A DNA stretch of 64,000 nt from positions 310,001-374,000 of the forward strand of contig JAEHOE010000100.1 of NCBI GenBank assembly GCA_016858145.1, written 5' to 3'. Below, piece by piece: positions 9,085 through 18,470 of this stretch; within the stretch, counting starts at the first letter, position 1; each line of letters opens with the position of its first letter. Under the pieces are notes generated by a model. That model had not been told where the DNA came from. It worked only from the letters and a program-made list of their open reading frames with translations, and ran no database searches. This DNA is from Edaphochlamys debaryana. Lineage: Eukaryota; Chlorophyta; Chlorophyceae; Chlamydomonadales. Position numbers and translations under genes: made by a program.

Positions 9085-11607
9085 ATGTGGCGCCGGGCCT
9101 CGGCCATCCTGGTAGGAGACGTGGTCTTCGGCGAAGGCAGCGCGGAGACGTATCAGCGCTATGCGGAACGTGAAGCCGCCGTCGCCCAGCCGAGGCCGCC
9201 GCCTCCCGTCTGCGTCCTGGCATCCGCCTGCTACCACGGGTCCTCACTCACTGACGACATCACGCCCATGGACCGCAACGACCTGTGCACCGGCCTACTG
9301 TTTGGCGACAATGAGCGATCCCGGTGGGAATCACAAGGCCTCCCCAAGATCGAGATCACGTGCGCGGGGTTCGACATCACGACGGCGGCGTACAGCGTCA
9401 ACATGGGCCTTACTGGGGCAAGCTGCCTCATGCGGCAAGACCTTTTCAACGGCATGCCTGTCACCGCGCTGCATGACGGAGCGGCTGCCATCGGTGGTCT
9501 CTACCAGGAGGACGAGACGATCAAGGTCTTTGGAGCGCGCGGCGTCAAGAAGGCGATGTACTCCACCAACCGCACGGCGCGCAACGTACGCGTGTTCATC
9601 AACGGCACCCTGGGCCGCAACGGCGCCCCAGATGAACCCGCAGCAATCATGGTGCAAGTCCCCGTAGCACCCGTCCTGCCGGTGGAGGACCTGCCCTACG
9701 GCATCGTGTTTGGGCGGCCATTCCTCTCCCTGCTGCGGGCAAACATCTGCGTCTGCACCTCAGGCGACGAGTACTGGCTGGGCTACCCCGTCGACGACAC
9801 CGCCTCCTGGCGCACTCGGCTCTGGCTCTGCAACCGGTACACGGACAACGCCATCCGCTTCTGCGCCCTAGCGGCAGCCCCGGCTTCGAGCAGGGGGGGG
9901 GTAGAGTCCGAGCCCGAGCCCGAGTCCAAGCCCGAGCCCGAGTCCAAGCTCTCCTCGTCTTCGAAGCTGCTCGAGCCGGCCCCGCCGCTCGCGGCCGCAC
10001 AGGACGAGCAACTCGCCTCTGCCAGTGGCAACTCCGGCCCCGGCCCCGCCGGCGAGCAGGATGGTAAGGCGCTGCCCGACAGCAGGTACTGTGCGACTCC
10101 GCGCCAGCTGCCCTTCTGGGTCAGGGCCAACAACCCCGCCAAGCGCAGCATCAACGGCCCCGGCGCCGCCGGTCTCAGCCCCGCTGCGGAGCCCCTCGAG
10201 GCTGGTGAGTCCTCGGCTCCCGGCACCGCCGGTGCAGAGTCGCAGGCCAAGGGCTCCGGCTTCCTCCCCAGCGGCGGCCTGATTGACCATGACGTCTACG
10301 GCGTGTCCTTCGCGCGTGCCCTGCACCTGCTCTGCGATCTCGGTGCCCGCGCTATTGCTTACGGTGCCACCACCTTCGGCATCTGGGTTCCCCTCCCGCA
10401 CTGCCCCAGGGCCATCACGCGCCTGATCGCGGCCAGCCCCGTCTACGGCCCCGTGCAGCCGTACGATGCCTTCGGTGCCAACACCACCAACACCGACGAC
10501 GAGGACTGGCACTCGACCAGCAGTGAGGAGGAGTCTGATGACGACGCGGAGCTGGACGAGCAGCTGGATGACTGGATGGAGCACGTGCAGTGGAGGCTGG
10601 GCTGCATGATCCTGCGCCGCGTCACGCGCAGCATCAACCGCAAGCTGGCCCGCCAAGCGAGGCGCGAGCTGCGCCGACAGGAGGAGCTGTGGGCCTTTGC
10701 CGCCATGGAGCAGGCGCGTCGCCAGTACCTGAGCCTAGTCAAGCGACAGTTCCTGCAGCAACGGGCGGAGCGCTGGGCAGCCGCGGCAGGCGTCAAGGTG
10801 TCCAAGCGCAAGTACGTGCCGCCCAACGCCAACACCAAGTCGGCGACATCGGCACGCTGGCGCTTCAACAGCTACAAGGCCTTCACCTTCGCCATCGTGA
10901 TGCTGGTCTTCCTGGGCTGCTGGCGGCTGTCTGACGCCGCGCCCAACTGCTTCCCGCACCCCGCTTACCCTCAGGGGGGGCAGTGGCTGGCTCCGAGCTG
11001 GGCGCAGCTGGAGCAGTCGCCCGCCACCACCCCGCTGGAGCAAGCCATGCGGCGCATCCAGCTGCGTGACCCGGCACCGCCGGTGAGGCGCTCACCGCCC
11101 CAGGCCCCGCCTGCGGGCTCACCCTCGGCTGAGACACCTCTAGCAGAGCCACAGAGCACCTTTGTCACGGGCACCGCACCTGCAAACGCATCTAGTGTAG
11201 AGAGGCCTGCGGCTCCGCCGACAGAGCCGCCTGAGGTAGCTGCACTTGAGCCTCCTCCTGCGCATGTGACGACTCCTGACGGGGCTAGGGCACCGCCCGA
11301 AGACTCCACTTTAGTCAAGCAGGAGGCAGGCTATACCTTATGCATATGCCCCAACATGACCGAGGCCCGGCGTGTTAGTCTGAGGGCGTTGTTTGGCAAG
11401 TCCGATCACTTGTTCGTGCAGAGTCTGAAGGACATCGGGTGCTATAGAGGCGAATTGTGGCCAGTGAGACTCGGACTCAAGCACAACAACCCGATATTTG
11501 AAGCGCCGCAACAACATTCGGCTGCTGAGCGGTTGGTCGAGAATGCCAATGTTGCGATCTGTAGGGTGCCGACATTATCAAGCTGTCCAACTCCACGCAG
11601 TACGTGA
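9085..11607 (+). CDS. Retroelement protease-like and membrane-segment polyprotein region
   Basis: The frame is open from 8,509 but its first AUG is 9,085 (MWRRASAILVGD). Residues encoded at ~9,330-9,780 resemble a retropepsin: ITCAGFDITTAAYSVN, then GLTGASCLM where DTGAS would be expected, ending in YGIVFGRPFLSLLRANI, which fits the family's ILGxxFL strand. The catalytic Asp is not visible, so activity is doubtful. There follow E/P/S repeats, an acidic stretch (~10,490-10,560), a basic helical region and a hydrophobic segment FAIVMLVFLGCW (~10,885-10,925) that could span a membrane. The last ~90 codons look like the N-terminal arm leading into reverse transcriptase (HNNPIFEAPQQH). The frame ends just before RT, which is in another register. 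Confidence 0.6.
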   Translation: MWRRASAILVGDVVFGEGSAETYQRYAEREAAVAQPRPPPPVCVLASACYHGSSLTDDITPMDRNDLCTGLLFGDNERSRWESQGLPKIEITCAGFDITTAAYSVNMGLTGASCLMRQDLFNGMPVTALHDGAAAIGGLYQEDETIKVFGARGVKKAMYSTNRTARNVRVFINGTLGRNGAPDEPAAIMVQVPVAPVLPVEDLPYGIVFGRPFLSLLRANICVCTSGDEYWLGYPVDDTASWRTRLWLCNRYTDNAIRFCALAAAPASSRGGVESEPEPESKPEPESKLSSSSKLLEPAPPLAAAQDEQLASASGNSGPGPAGEQDGKALPDSRYCATPRQLPFWVRANNPAKRSINGPGAAGLSPAAEPLEAGESSAPGTAGAESQAKGSGFLPSGGLIDHDVYGVSFARALHLLCDLGARAIAYGATTFGIWVPLPHCPRAITRLIAASPVYGPVQPYDAFGANTTNTDDEDWHSTSSEEESDDDAELDEQLDDWMEHVQWRLGCMILRRVTRSINRKLARQARRELRRQEELWAFAAMEQARRQYLSLVKRQFLQQRAERWAAAAGVKVSKRKYVPPNANTKSATSARWRFNSYKAFTFAIVMLVFLGCWRLSDAAPNCFPHPAYPQGGQWLAPSWAQLEQSPATTPLEQAMRRIQLRDPAPPVRRSPPQAPPAGSPSAETPLAEPQSTFVTGTAPANASSVERPAAPPTEPPEVAALEPPPAHVTTPDGARAPPEDSTLVKQEAGYTLCICPNMTEARRVSLRALFGKSDHLFVQSLKDIGCYRGELWPVRLGLKHNNPIFEAPQQHSAAERLVENANVAICRVPTLSSCPTPRST

Positions 11608-12158
11608 TGAATGTAACCCTGCCACGTAAGAAGGGAATTGACGGTTTGTACGAATCCAACAAGTACCGCTATTGTGCGGACGCGCGCCGTATAAATGCAG
11701 CGAGCGTGCGTGATTATTTCCGGCCGCCGGCGCCGGAAGACCTGTTCGATCGCATCCTGGGCGTGCGATTCATTACTAAGTGCGACTGCCGCGCCGCTTT
11801 CAACCAACTGCCGCTCGCCGAGGAGGATTGCGATAAGACCTCGTTCTGGTGGAACAACACCCTCTGGCGGTACAAACGGTTGATGTACGGCGCCGTCAAC
11901 GCCACGGCGGCTTGGCAGCGAGTACTTTCGCACCACGTACGGAAGCACGGCCTGCAGGACTGCGTGTACCTCTTTGTCGACGACGCCGCCGTAACCGGCC
12001 GTACGACAGAGGAGCACGAGCAGAATCTTGCGTGGTTTCTCACGATGTTGGACGAGATCAACATCAAGCTGCACCCCGACAAGACCGTCGTCGCGGCATA
12101 CAAGATAGAGTTCCTAGGCCACTGCCGCTCCGCCCGGTTCAGGCCAAGGTCGCTGTGA
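11565..12158 (+). pseudogene. Reverse transcriptase palm/fingers, frame-broken
   Basis: From ~11,572 the translation runs ADIIKLSNSTQYVMNVTLP, then YRYCADARRIN, the palm motif FITKCDCRAAFNQLPL, and the active-site box YLFVDDAAV (FVDD in place of the usual YxDD), ending IEFLGH. These are RT motifs 1-6 of Ty3/gypsy. It has no AUG and is joined to the preceding frame across an in-frame TAG near 11,569. At ~12,120 the FLGH motif is followed by a short deletion that shifts the register, so thumb and RNase H continue in the next frame. Both breaks lie inside conserved RT sequence and would abolish RT unless bypassed. Confidence 0.8.
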
Positions 12159-15100
12159 TCCAAGCCATCCAGCCCCCTCGCTCGCTGACCGAGCTCCAGG
12201 CCCTGCTCGGCCTCTGCAACTACTATCGTTGTTACATCCCCCGCTTCGCCTGCATCGCCAACCCGCTCTACGAGCTCACCAAGAAGGGCGTCACGTGGGG
12301 CCCCGAGACCTGGCAGCCGCGCCACCAGGAGGCCTTGGACCAGCTCAAGGCCGAGTTCTCAACCAACGACCGACTGCTCCGCAAGCCTGATCCCAACCGT
12401 CAACTGATCCTGCACACTGACTTTTCCAACGTAGGCATCAGCGCCGTCCTGGGCCAACTGGACGACGAAGGGCATGAGTACATGGTTGCCTGCATCTCGC
12501 GCTCACTCAACGTGCACAAGCGCAACTACACCTCCTACAAGGGTGAGATGCTGGCTGCCTGCTGGGCAATGAAGATGCTGCGCCCATACCTGATAGGGCC
12601 ACGTTTCATCCTGGTCACCGACCACGCGCCCCTGCTCTGGCTGATGGAGAACCAAAACCTAATAGGGCAGTACGCTCGCTGGGCCCTCTTGATGCAAGAG
12701 TACGACTTCGATGTTGCCCATCGGCCAGGCCAGCTCCACTATAACGCTGACACCCTCAGCCGCTCGCCTCTGCCCTCGAGCGCCGACGGCTCCGGAGCCC
12801 GCATGGACGAGGACTCCGACGCCAAGCCGCCGCCGCCTCGGCTCGTCCCGTATCCGACCGTCACGCCCTCGGCGCAGCCCATGGCGCTCATGTCTGCTGT
12901 CCAGGTCCTGGCGCTGCGCGCTCGCGAGGAGTACTCCCTGCTGGCCACCGTCACGGGGCAGGGCTCCGCCCTCGCTCCCTCTCCCGACGAGTGGCTCGCT
13001 GGCGGCAACGGCACGGCCTCTGACCCCGTCGAGCGCTTCGCCGACCCCGAGTGCACTGCGGCTCAGCTCCTGACCCGACAGGCCAACCTCACCGCCAACC
13101 GCGTTGTGCGCGAGGTACAAGACGCCCCCTGGGCAACCTCGCTCCCGCCGTCGCGCCCCCGCCGAGTCGCCGAGGGCCGCACCACCGCTCTCGACACCAG
13201 CCTGCTCTCGCACCACTTCCTGGAGCACGCCTTCACGGAAGGGCTGGTAGTCGTGGAGTGCGGCACCTCCGCTGCCACGGGCCTCGAGGCCTGCCTCCGG
13301 GCGGGCTGGACCGTGCGCCAGTATCACACCCTGGGCGCACCCGCGCAGGAGCATTCGCTGCTGCGCCGCCGCCTGGGCTGGCTCCGTTCCTCCTTTCCCC
13401 GACAGCTTCACGGCTCCGCCGTTGAGAGCCCCTGGGCCGCGCTGCCGCCCGGCCCGCTCACCAACGACCACCTCCTTGCTGCTTCCGCCAAGTCAGGACA
13501 GCAGTGGTTGGTGCTCGGCAACCTAGACTCGACCCTGGCTCCGCCAGATAGAGTGCTAGAGCTCCTCAGCAGGCTCCAAGAGCTGCAACCCCGACTCCCG
13601 CCCGGCTTCCTGCTGGAGCGCGAGCCTCCAGCGTCTGCGGACACGCCCTTCGGGACCTGCCTCACGCTGGACACCGCCGCCATGGGCAGGGCCCAGCACT
13701 CGCTGCGTGCCTTCTGCACCAACCTCGCGGCTCCCGAGCACCTGCGCAAGGTGGCAACATCTGGTGCCTGGAACCCCAGCAACCTCTCGGCAGCTGCAGC
13801 GGTACCCTCGCGCCGCCTGCCCCTCTGCGAGGCGCCCCTCGGCGAGCCCTACTCGGCCTGCGACGTGCCGGGCCGACCCGTCACCGTCTTCCCGCCGGGC
13901 AACCTCGCCACGGTCCAGCTAACCTCCACCGCCTCGGCCGTGCCTTCGCCTCTGCAGCCAGAGGAGATAGCCGCCCTGACCGGCCTGGAACCCGCCTCGC
14001 TGCTGGAGCGGCGCAACGACGGCACCCTCGCCGTGCCCTCCGCCATCGACGCCCTGCAGCAAGGCCTGCAGACCCCAGCTGCTGCACGCCTCCTTCTCTG
14101 CGCACAAGCCCTCCAACGCGCTTTCGTCACCCCACACCACATGGCTCGCATGCCACCTCAGCAGGCGCCACCGGCTGCCCCGCTGGGGGGGGGTAGGGAG
14201 ATTGAAAACAACACAGCGGCGCAGCCTGCAGCCCTGGTCACCGCCGCGCTGCAGCACCACCAATCCAACGAGCACTGGACTTCCGCCCTGGTCTCGGCCG
14301 TCGCCGACGCCCAGGAGTCCCCCTACTGCGACCCTTGGGAGGACAAGCAACTGCTCCACTACCTCGCCCAGGGCACCTGCCCCGCCGGCATTGTCGGAGA
14401 AGTGGCTAGACGGGTGGCGCGTCGCGCCATCAACTACCATTTCGACGACCGGAGCAACCGCCTGTACCGCCGCATGCCTAACAGCACCATGCGCGAGGTA
14501 CCTCCACCTGAGCGCCGCCAAGCCATCATCCAGGAGGCCCACCACCGCCTGGGGCACTGGGGAGCTCGCCGCACCCTGTACCTGGTCCAGAACGGCTACT
14601 GGTGGCAAGGCATGTCCAGGGATGTCGAGTATGTGGTTCAGCGCTGCCCCCTGTGCGATCGCGCCAACACCTTCGGCAACGTCACTCCGCCCGAGCTGCA
14701 CCCCATGCCAATCCGCGGGCCCTTCTTCCGCTGGCACGTGGATCTGGCTGGGCCTCTCACGCGTACGAGCTCCGGCTGCGAATATGTCATGGTCTGCGTT
14801 GAGGCCTGGACCAAGCACGTGGAGATGATCCCGCTCCGCTCCAAGGGCTCTGAGGAGGTGGCCAACGCCTTCTTAGCCAACGTCCTAGCCCGCTTCTCGG
14901 CGCCCGCCGAAGTTGTGACCGACGGAGGCTCCGAGTTCCAAGGCGCTTTTGCCGCCCTGCTCGAGAAATGCTTCATCGACCACCATCACACGTCGCCCAA
15001 CCACCCGCAGGCCAACGGTGCCGCGGAAAGGGTCGTGCAGGTCTGCAAACGCTCTCTGCGCAAGTACTGCGCTCAGTACGCCTCCGCCGAGCGCTGGGAC

Positions 15101-16777
15101 GAGTACCTGCCTTGGGTCCTGATGGGCTACCGCTGCTCACCTCAGAAGTCCACCGGCAAGTCCCCGTTTGAGCTCATGTACGGCGCACCGCCTGCTGTGC
15201 CCCTCGGCGCCGCCGAGCTGTGGGCAGAGGCGATCGACCCTGATGCCGATCCACAACGGGCCGACCAACTCGTCATGCTGCGCTCACACAACGTGCAACA
15301 GGCCGCGCCTTTCAACGGCCAGAACCTGCTGACGGCGCAGTGGCGAGACCGCCACAACTACGCCCGCGTGCGAGCTGGCGGCTACAAGCCCCGCTTCACC
15401 AAATTCAACGTGGGCGACTACGTCTACGTCATCCTGCGCAATCAGAACAACACGCTCCAACTGCCCGTCCGCGACACCGTGCTCCGCATTGTGGCCGTGA
15501 GCCCAGAGGGAGTTGCCGAGCTGATGGGCCGCGACGGTACCATCCGCAAGGAGCACGTGAGCAACCTTGCTCCCTGCCACCTCCAAGACCTGGACCCAAT
15601 CGTCGATCCCCGCATTGCAGTGCCACCGCTGGACCTGCCCTGCGAGATCTGTGCCTTCCCAGGCGACGAGTCCAAGATGGTCATGTGCGATGGGTGCGGC
15701 ACCGGCTGGCACCTGTACTGCCTTCGACCCCCGCTCCAGCGTGTGCCCCGCGGCACCTGGACTTGCCCCGACTGCCATGCCCGCGGCGTGACACCGGCAA
15801 CCATTGATCAGCTGCCTGCCCCCGTACCTCGCGAGGCACCGCAACCACAGGTCTTGCCCTCCGCTCAAGCGCGCCGCCGGCTCAACGAGGCCAAGGCGCT
15901 GCAGGGCATTCCCTGCTCCCGCAAGGTCCGAGACCCCGCGACCAACACCTTCGTGAACCGTAGGGGCACCCTGCACTACAAGTCGGACGAACCGCACTCT
16001 CGCCCCATTGAGGCGCGCTACACTGACGGCACCGCGGAGCGCCTGACTCTGCGAGCAGCCAAAGCATGCGCCCAACCGTCCACCACGGCCCTCGTCACGG
16101 CGGCGGGGGCCCCGCCCTTAGTCCTGCCCGACACCTGGGACCTGTCCTCGCCAAGCGCCCAAGCCGCTGCGCTGCTGCAGCTACGCTCCGTGCCCGGGCT
16201 GGCCTCTAGCCTGCCTGAATCCTTCCCCACGGGTACGCACCCTGCGCCCGCTGAGGAGGCGCTCAGCCTGCTTCTGGACCACCTGGACGCGAGCCGATCG
16301 CCTGTCATTCTGGACCCGTGCGCCAGCGACGAGACTCTGGCCAACGCGCTCCGCGCGAGAGGCTACTCCGTCTGCGCCAACGGGGGCCGGGCCACCGAGG
16401 CCCCGGGCTGGCCCCGCTTGGATCCCCTGCAACCTGGGACCTACCGCCGCCTCGCCACGCCCGGCGAGTCCTGGCTCATCATCTCTGCTCCGCACCCGGA
16501 GCTTCTGCCCTTCTGGCTGCCCCTGGCCGTCGCCATGGTGCCGCTAGTCGTGGCCTTCATCCCACGGCGCATGCTCACGGCCCCGCCGGACGCATGGGCC
16601 GCCCTGCTCAACACCTTCACGGAGGACGAGCGGCTGGCCATCATCACTGGAGACACCTGTGGATACGTCAACGGAAAGCCTGGAGCTTGGCTGTTAGTGT
16701 TCTGGGATGCGACCATGAGGGCGCAGCTGATGAGGGCTATCGGGAAGGGACGCGCTGGGCACTGGGTGCATGCGTAG
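12136..16777 (+). CDS. Pol: RT thumb, RNase H, MTase-like, integrase, PHD, MTase-like
   Basis: One open frame of ~1,546 codons. In order: RT connection (LLGLCNYYRCYIPRFA, ~12,200); RNase H with LHTDFSNVGISAVL, YKGEMLAA, VTDHAPLLWL and HRPGQLHYNADTLSR (~12,410-12,770); a C5-methyltransferase-like domain (~13,240-13,750); HHCC zinc finger (~14,540-14,665); integrase core with D in WHVDLAG, D in VTDGGSEF and E in QANGAAERV (~14,735-15,035); an integrase C-terminal region (~15,385-15,590); a C4HC3 PHD finger (15,641-15,777); and an N6-methyltransferase-like C-terminus (~16,300-16,740). Gypsy integrases often end in a chromodomain; here the chromatin reader is a PHD finger. The frame is open upstream to 11,849, but homology starts after the RT break. 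All integrase catalytic residues are present. Confidence 0.88.
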
Positions 16778-16965
16778 ATAGGGTGGTGAACCGAGGGGGA
16801 TGAGTTCTGCTGGCTGTAGCCTGGTGAGAGCACTTAGCGAGCATGGGGGAGGATGGAGGTTTCTCTGCTGGAGGGAATTGATGTGTACAGCTTGAGCAAA
16901 CTGCTTCTGACTTAGTGTATGGCTTCGAGGCCGCCTGACTTCGCGTTTTTGGCTCTAGAGTCGCC

Positions 16966-16974
16966 AAGGGGGGC
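16966..16974 (+). other. Polypurine tract next to B1
   Basis: AAGGGGGGC directly precedes the B1 repeat, as expected for the plus-strand primer of a retroelement with its 3' repeat starting at B1. It lies about 190 bp after the pol stop codon. Confidence 0.5.
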
Positions 16975-17024
16975 AGTTCGGTCAGCCGGCTGCACTTTAC
17001 CGTAGCCCATAGTGTGTCCTGACA
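16975..17024 (+). repeat. Split repeat B1 (50 bp)
   Basis: Begins AGTTCGGTCAGC and ends GTGTCCTGACA. It matches B2 (17,467-17,516) with one difference and has no copy at the 5' end of the element. Two bases (GC) separate it from A2. Confidence 0.88.
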
Positions 17025-17026
17025 GC

Positions 17027-17466
17027 TGACAGAGCACGGTACCGTCACTGTCACAGTATGGTTGCCGGTTGGGAGTTGAGGTAGGTTGCTGGAGGTTTGT
17101 GGTTGGTCTGCTGGTTTGTGCCGGAGGGTGTGTCTAGGGTCGTGACTAGGGTTGTGACACCAGGGTTTGCCTCGTGGGACACGTGGCATGAGCACCTGAG
17201 GTACGGCAATGAGCCCTTCCGATCGGGGGGACTTAGGCGAACGCCCAGCTTCCGACTGGCAAGTCGGAAGCACTACTTGCTGCGGATCTACTCGGCTGTG
17301 ACTGTAACTACTAGAGTGTTGCTGCTCTGCTGCCTCTAGCGCCTGCGGCGCAGTCTCTGTGCCATCCGACGACTTCCCGAGGAGCCTTCGCTCGACCCAG
17401 CCGCTGAGCCTCGGCGCTGGTCCTAGAAGTGAGCCCAGGCACCGCCTGCGTCTTTGCTCGCCGATT
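17027..17466 (+). repeat. Terminal repeat A2 (440 bp)
   Basis: Same length as A1 and essentially identical to it. Includes TGTAA at 17,303-17,307. With the following B2 it makes a 490-bp TG...CA unit that would be the complete LTR in a conventional reading. Confidence 0.9.
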
Positions 17467-17516
17467 AGTTCGGTCAGCTGGCTGCACTTTACCGTAGCCC
17501 ATAGTGTGTCCTGACA
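17467..17516 (+). repeat. Split repeat B2 (50 bp, element 3' end)
   Basis: Second copy of the B segment. It ends CCTGACA, followed by the right target duplication ACAA (17,517-17,520) and the resumed satellite sequence GCTGGTGGTG. Confidence 0.88.
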
Positions 17517-17736
17517 ACAAGCTGGTGGTGTTCAGCCTCTGGGTGGGGGTGCAGAGGGCGTGCCTGCTGCTGGAGACGGCGGGGCAGCCCAGCCGAGCGC
17601 GGGTACCGGGTACCGGCACACGGCAGCTTGCGCAGGGGTTCGGGGCGCCACGACATGCAGCAGCGGTGGGCGCCGCCACGGGATTCTGTACTCACAGCAT
17701 AGGGATCTGGCGTCGCGGCCGGGGTGTGCGCTCGCA
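17517..17736. repeat. Satellite unit 2, right part
   Basis: Resumes unit 2 exactly where the retroelement interrupted it (matching 1,415-1,634 of unit 1) and continues to the unit boundary at 17,736. The first four bases are the right target duplication. Confidence 0.88.
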
Positions 17737-18470
17737 CGCCCCCAAGCCTCAGCGCGTGAGCTCATCCCCAGCGGGCAGCCCGGGGCCCGCTCGTGCAGGG
17801 TCTTGTCGCGGTGGTGTTGGGCTGCGGCCTGTGATGGTGTGTCTGCTGCCTTGGCGGCGGGAAGGGCAGCCGGTTAACATGGGTGCGCTGTGTTGCGGGG
17901 CGATGCGGGCGGTCTGGCGCCCAGCCACGTGTGTGCAGCCCCGCCTTGCCTGCCTCCCGTCCTTGTGCGGGGGCCCTCCGTTGCGTCCTTGTGCGGGGCG
18001 CCCTCCGTTGAGCGCCGCTCTTGTGAGGGTCGTGGTACGGGACCCGCGTGCATGGGCAGCGACTTGTCCCCCTGTCCGGAGTGCAGAGCACGACCGCGGT
18101 CCGGCGGTGTCGATGCTTGATGTGTGGGGCAGCATCACCTGGTCATATGTTATTGCCGTTCTTGCTAGTTCAACCTCTCTATCACGCGTCTGCGGCTCAC
18201 CGCTTCGACCGCGCGCGCCCGTCCAGCTTTAGCGTCTCAGCCCAGTGCGTAAATGAACTGGTGATACACGCTGATATGTACCCAGCCAGCCTCAACCAGA
18301 GCGCTCGCTCTTATGCCTTCGCGCCATTGCAGCCACACACACGCGACGCCTCATCCGTCGCTGCCCGTAATAGCTGAAGGATCTATCTACTGCTCTGGGG
18401 CTAGACAATGGCACTTGCGCTTGCCAAGCTTGGCTGCCTTGATGGCGCTCTCGCGAGCACGCGGAGTATC
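17737..18470. repeat. Satellite unit 3, left part
   Basis: A third unit with more changes than units 1 and 2. These include loss of ~100 bp after GTGTTGGG near 17,820 and several short deletions. It runs in register until GCGGAGTATC at 18,470, where a foreign 4.6-kb segment starts. Confidence 0.85.

Larger units (their letters stand above)
3059..17516 (+). mobile_element. Giant Ty3/gypsy-like retroelement with split direct repeats
   Basis: A 14,458-bp element inserted in satellite unit 2 with a 4-bp target duplication; its ends are TG...CA. Order: repeat A1 (440 bp), gag-like frame with CCHC knuckle, stray integrase zinc-finger remnant, protease-like frame, reverse transcriptase, RNase H, C5-methyltransferase-like domain, HHCC zinc finger, DDE integrase core, PHD finger, N6-methyltransferase-like domain, polypurine run, then B1-A2-B2. 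The RT-RNase H-integrase order is that of Ty3/gypsy. The A1...B1A2B2 terminal arrangement instead resembles PAT/DIRS-type elements, and unusual terminal repeats have also been described for Chlamydomonas TOC1. A1/A2 and B1/B2 each differ at about one base, so insertion was recent. RT is frame-broken, so this copy is probably not autonomous. Confidence 0.92.

Noticed and set aside
3059..17516. Tyrosine-recombinase (DIRS/PAT) retroelement, suggested by the split repeats
   Set aside because: No tyrosine recombinase motifs are seen. The pol has an HHCC finger and DDE integrase core, and a 4-bp target duplication is present; only the repeat layout is DIRS/PAT-like.
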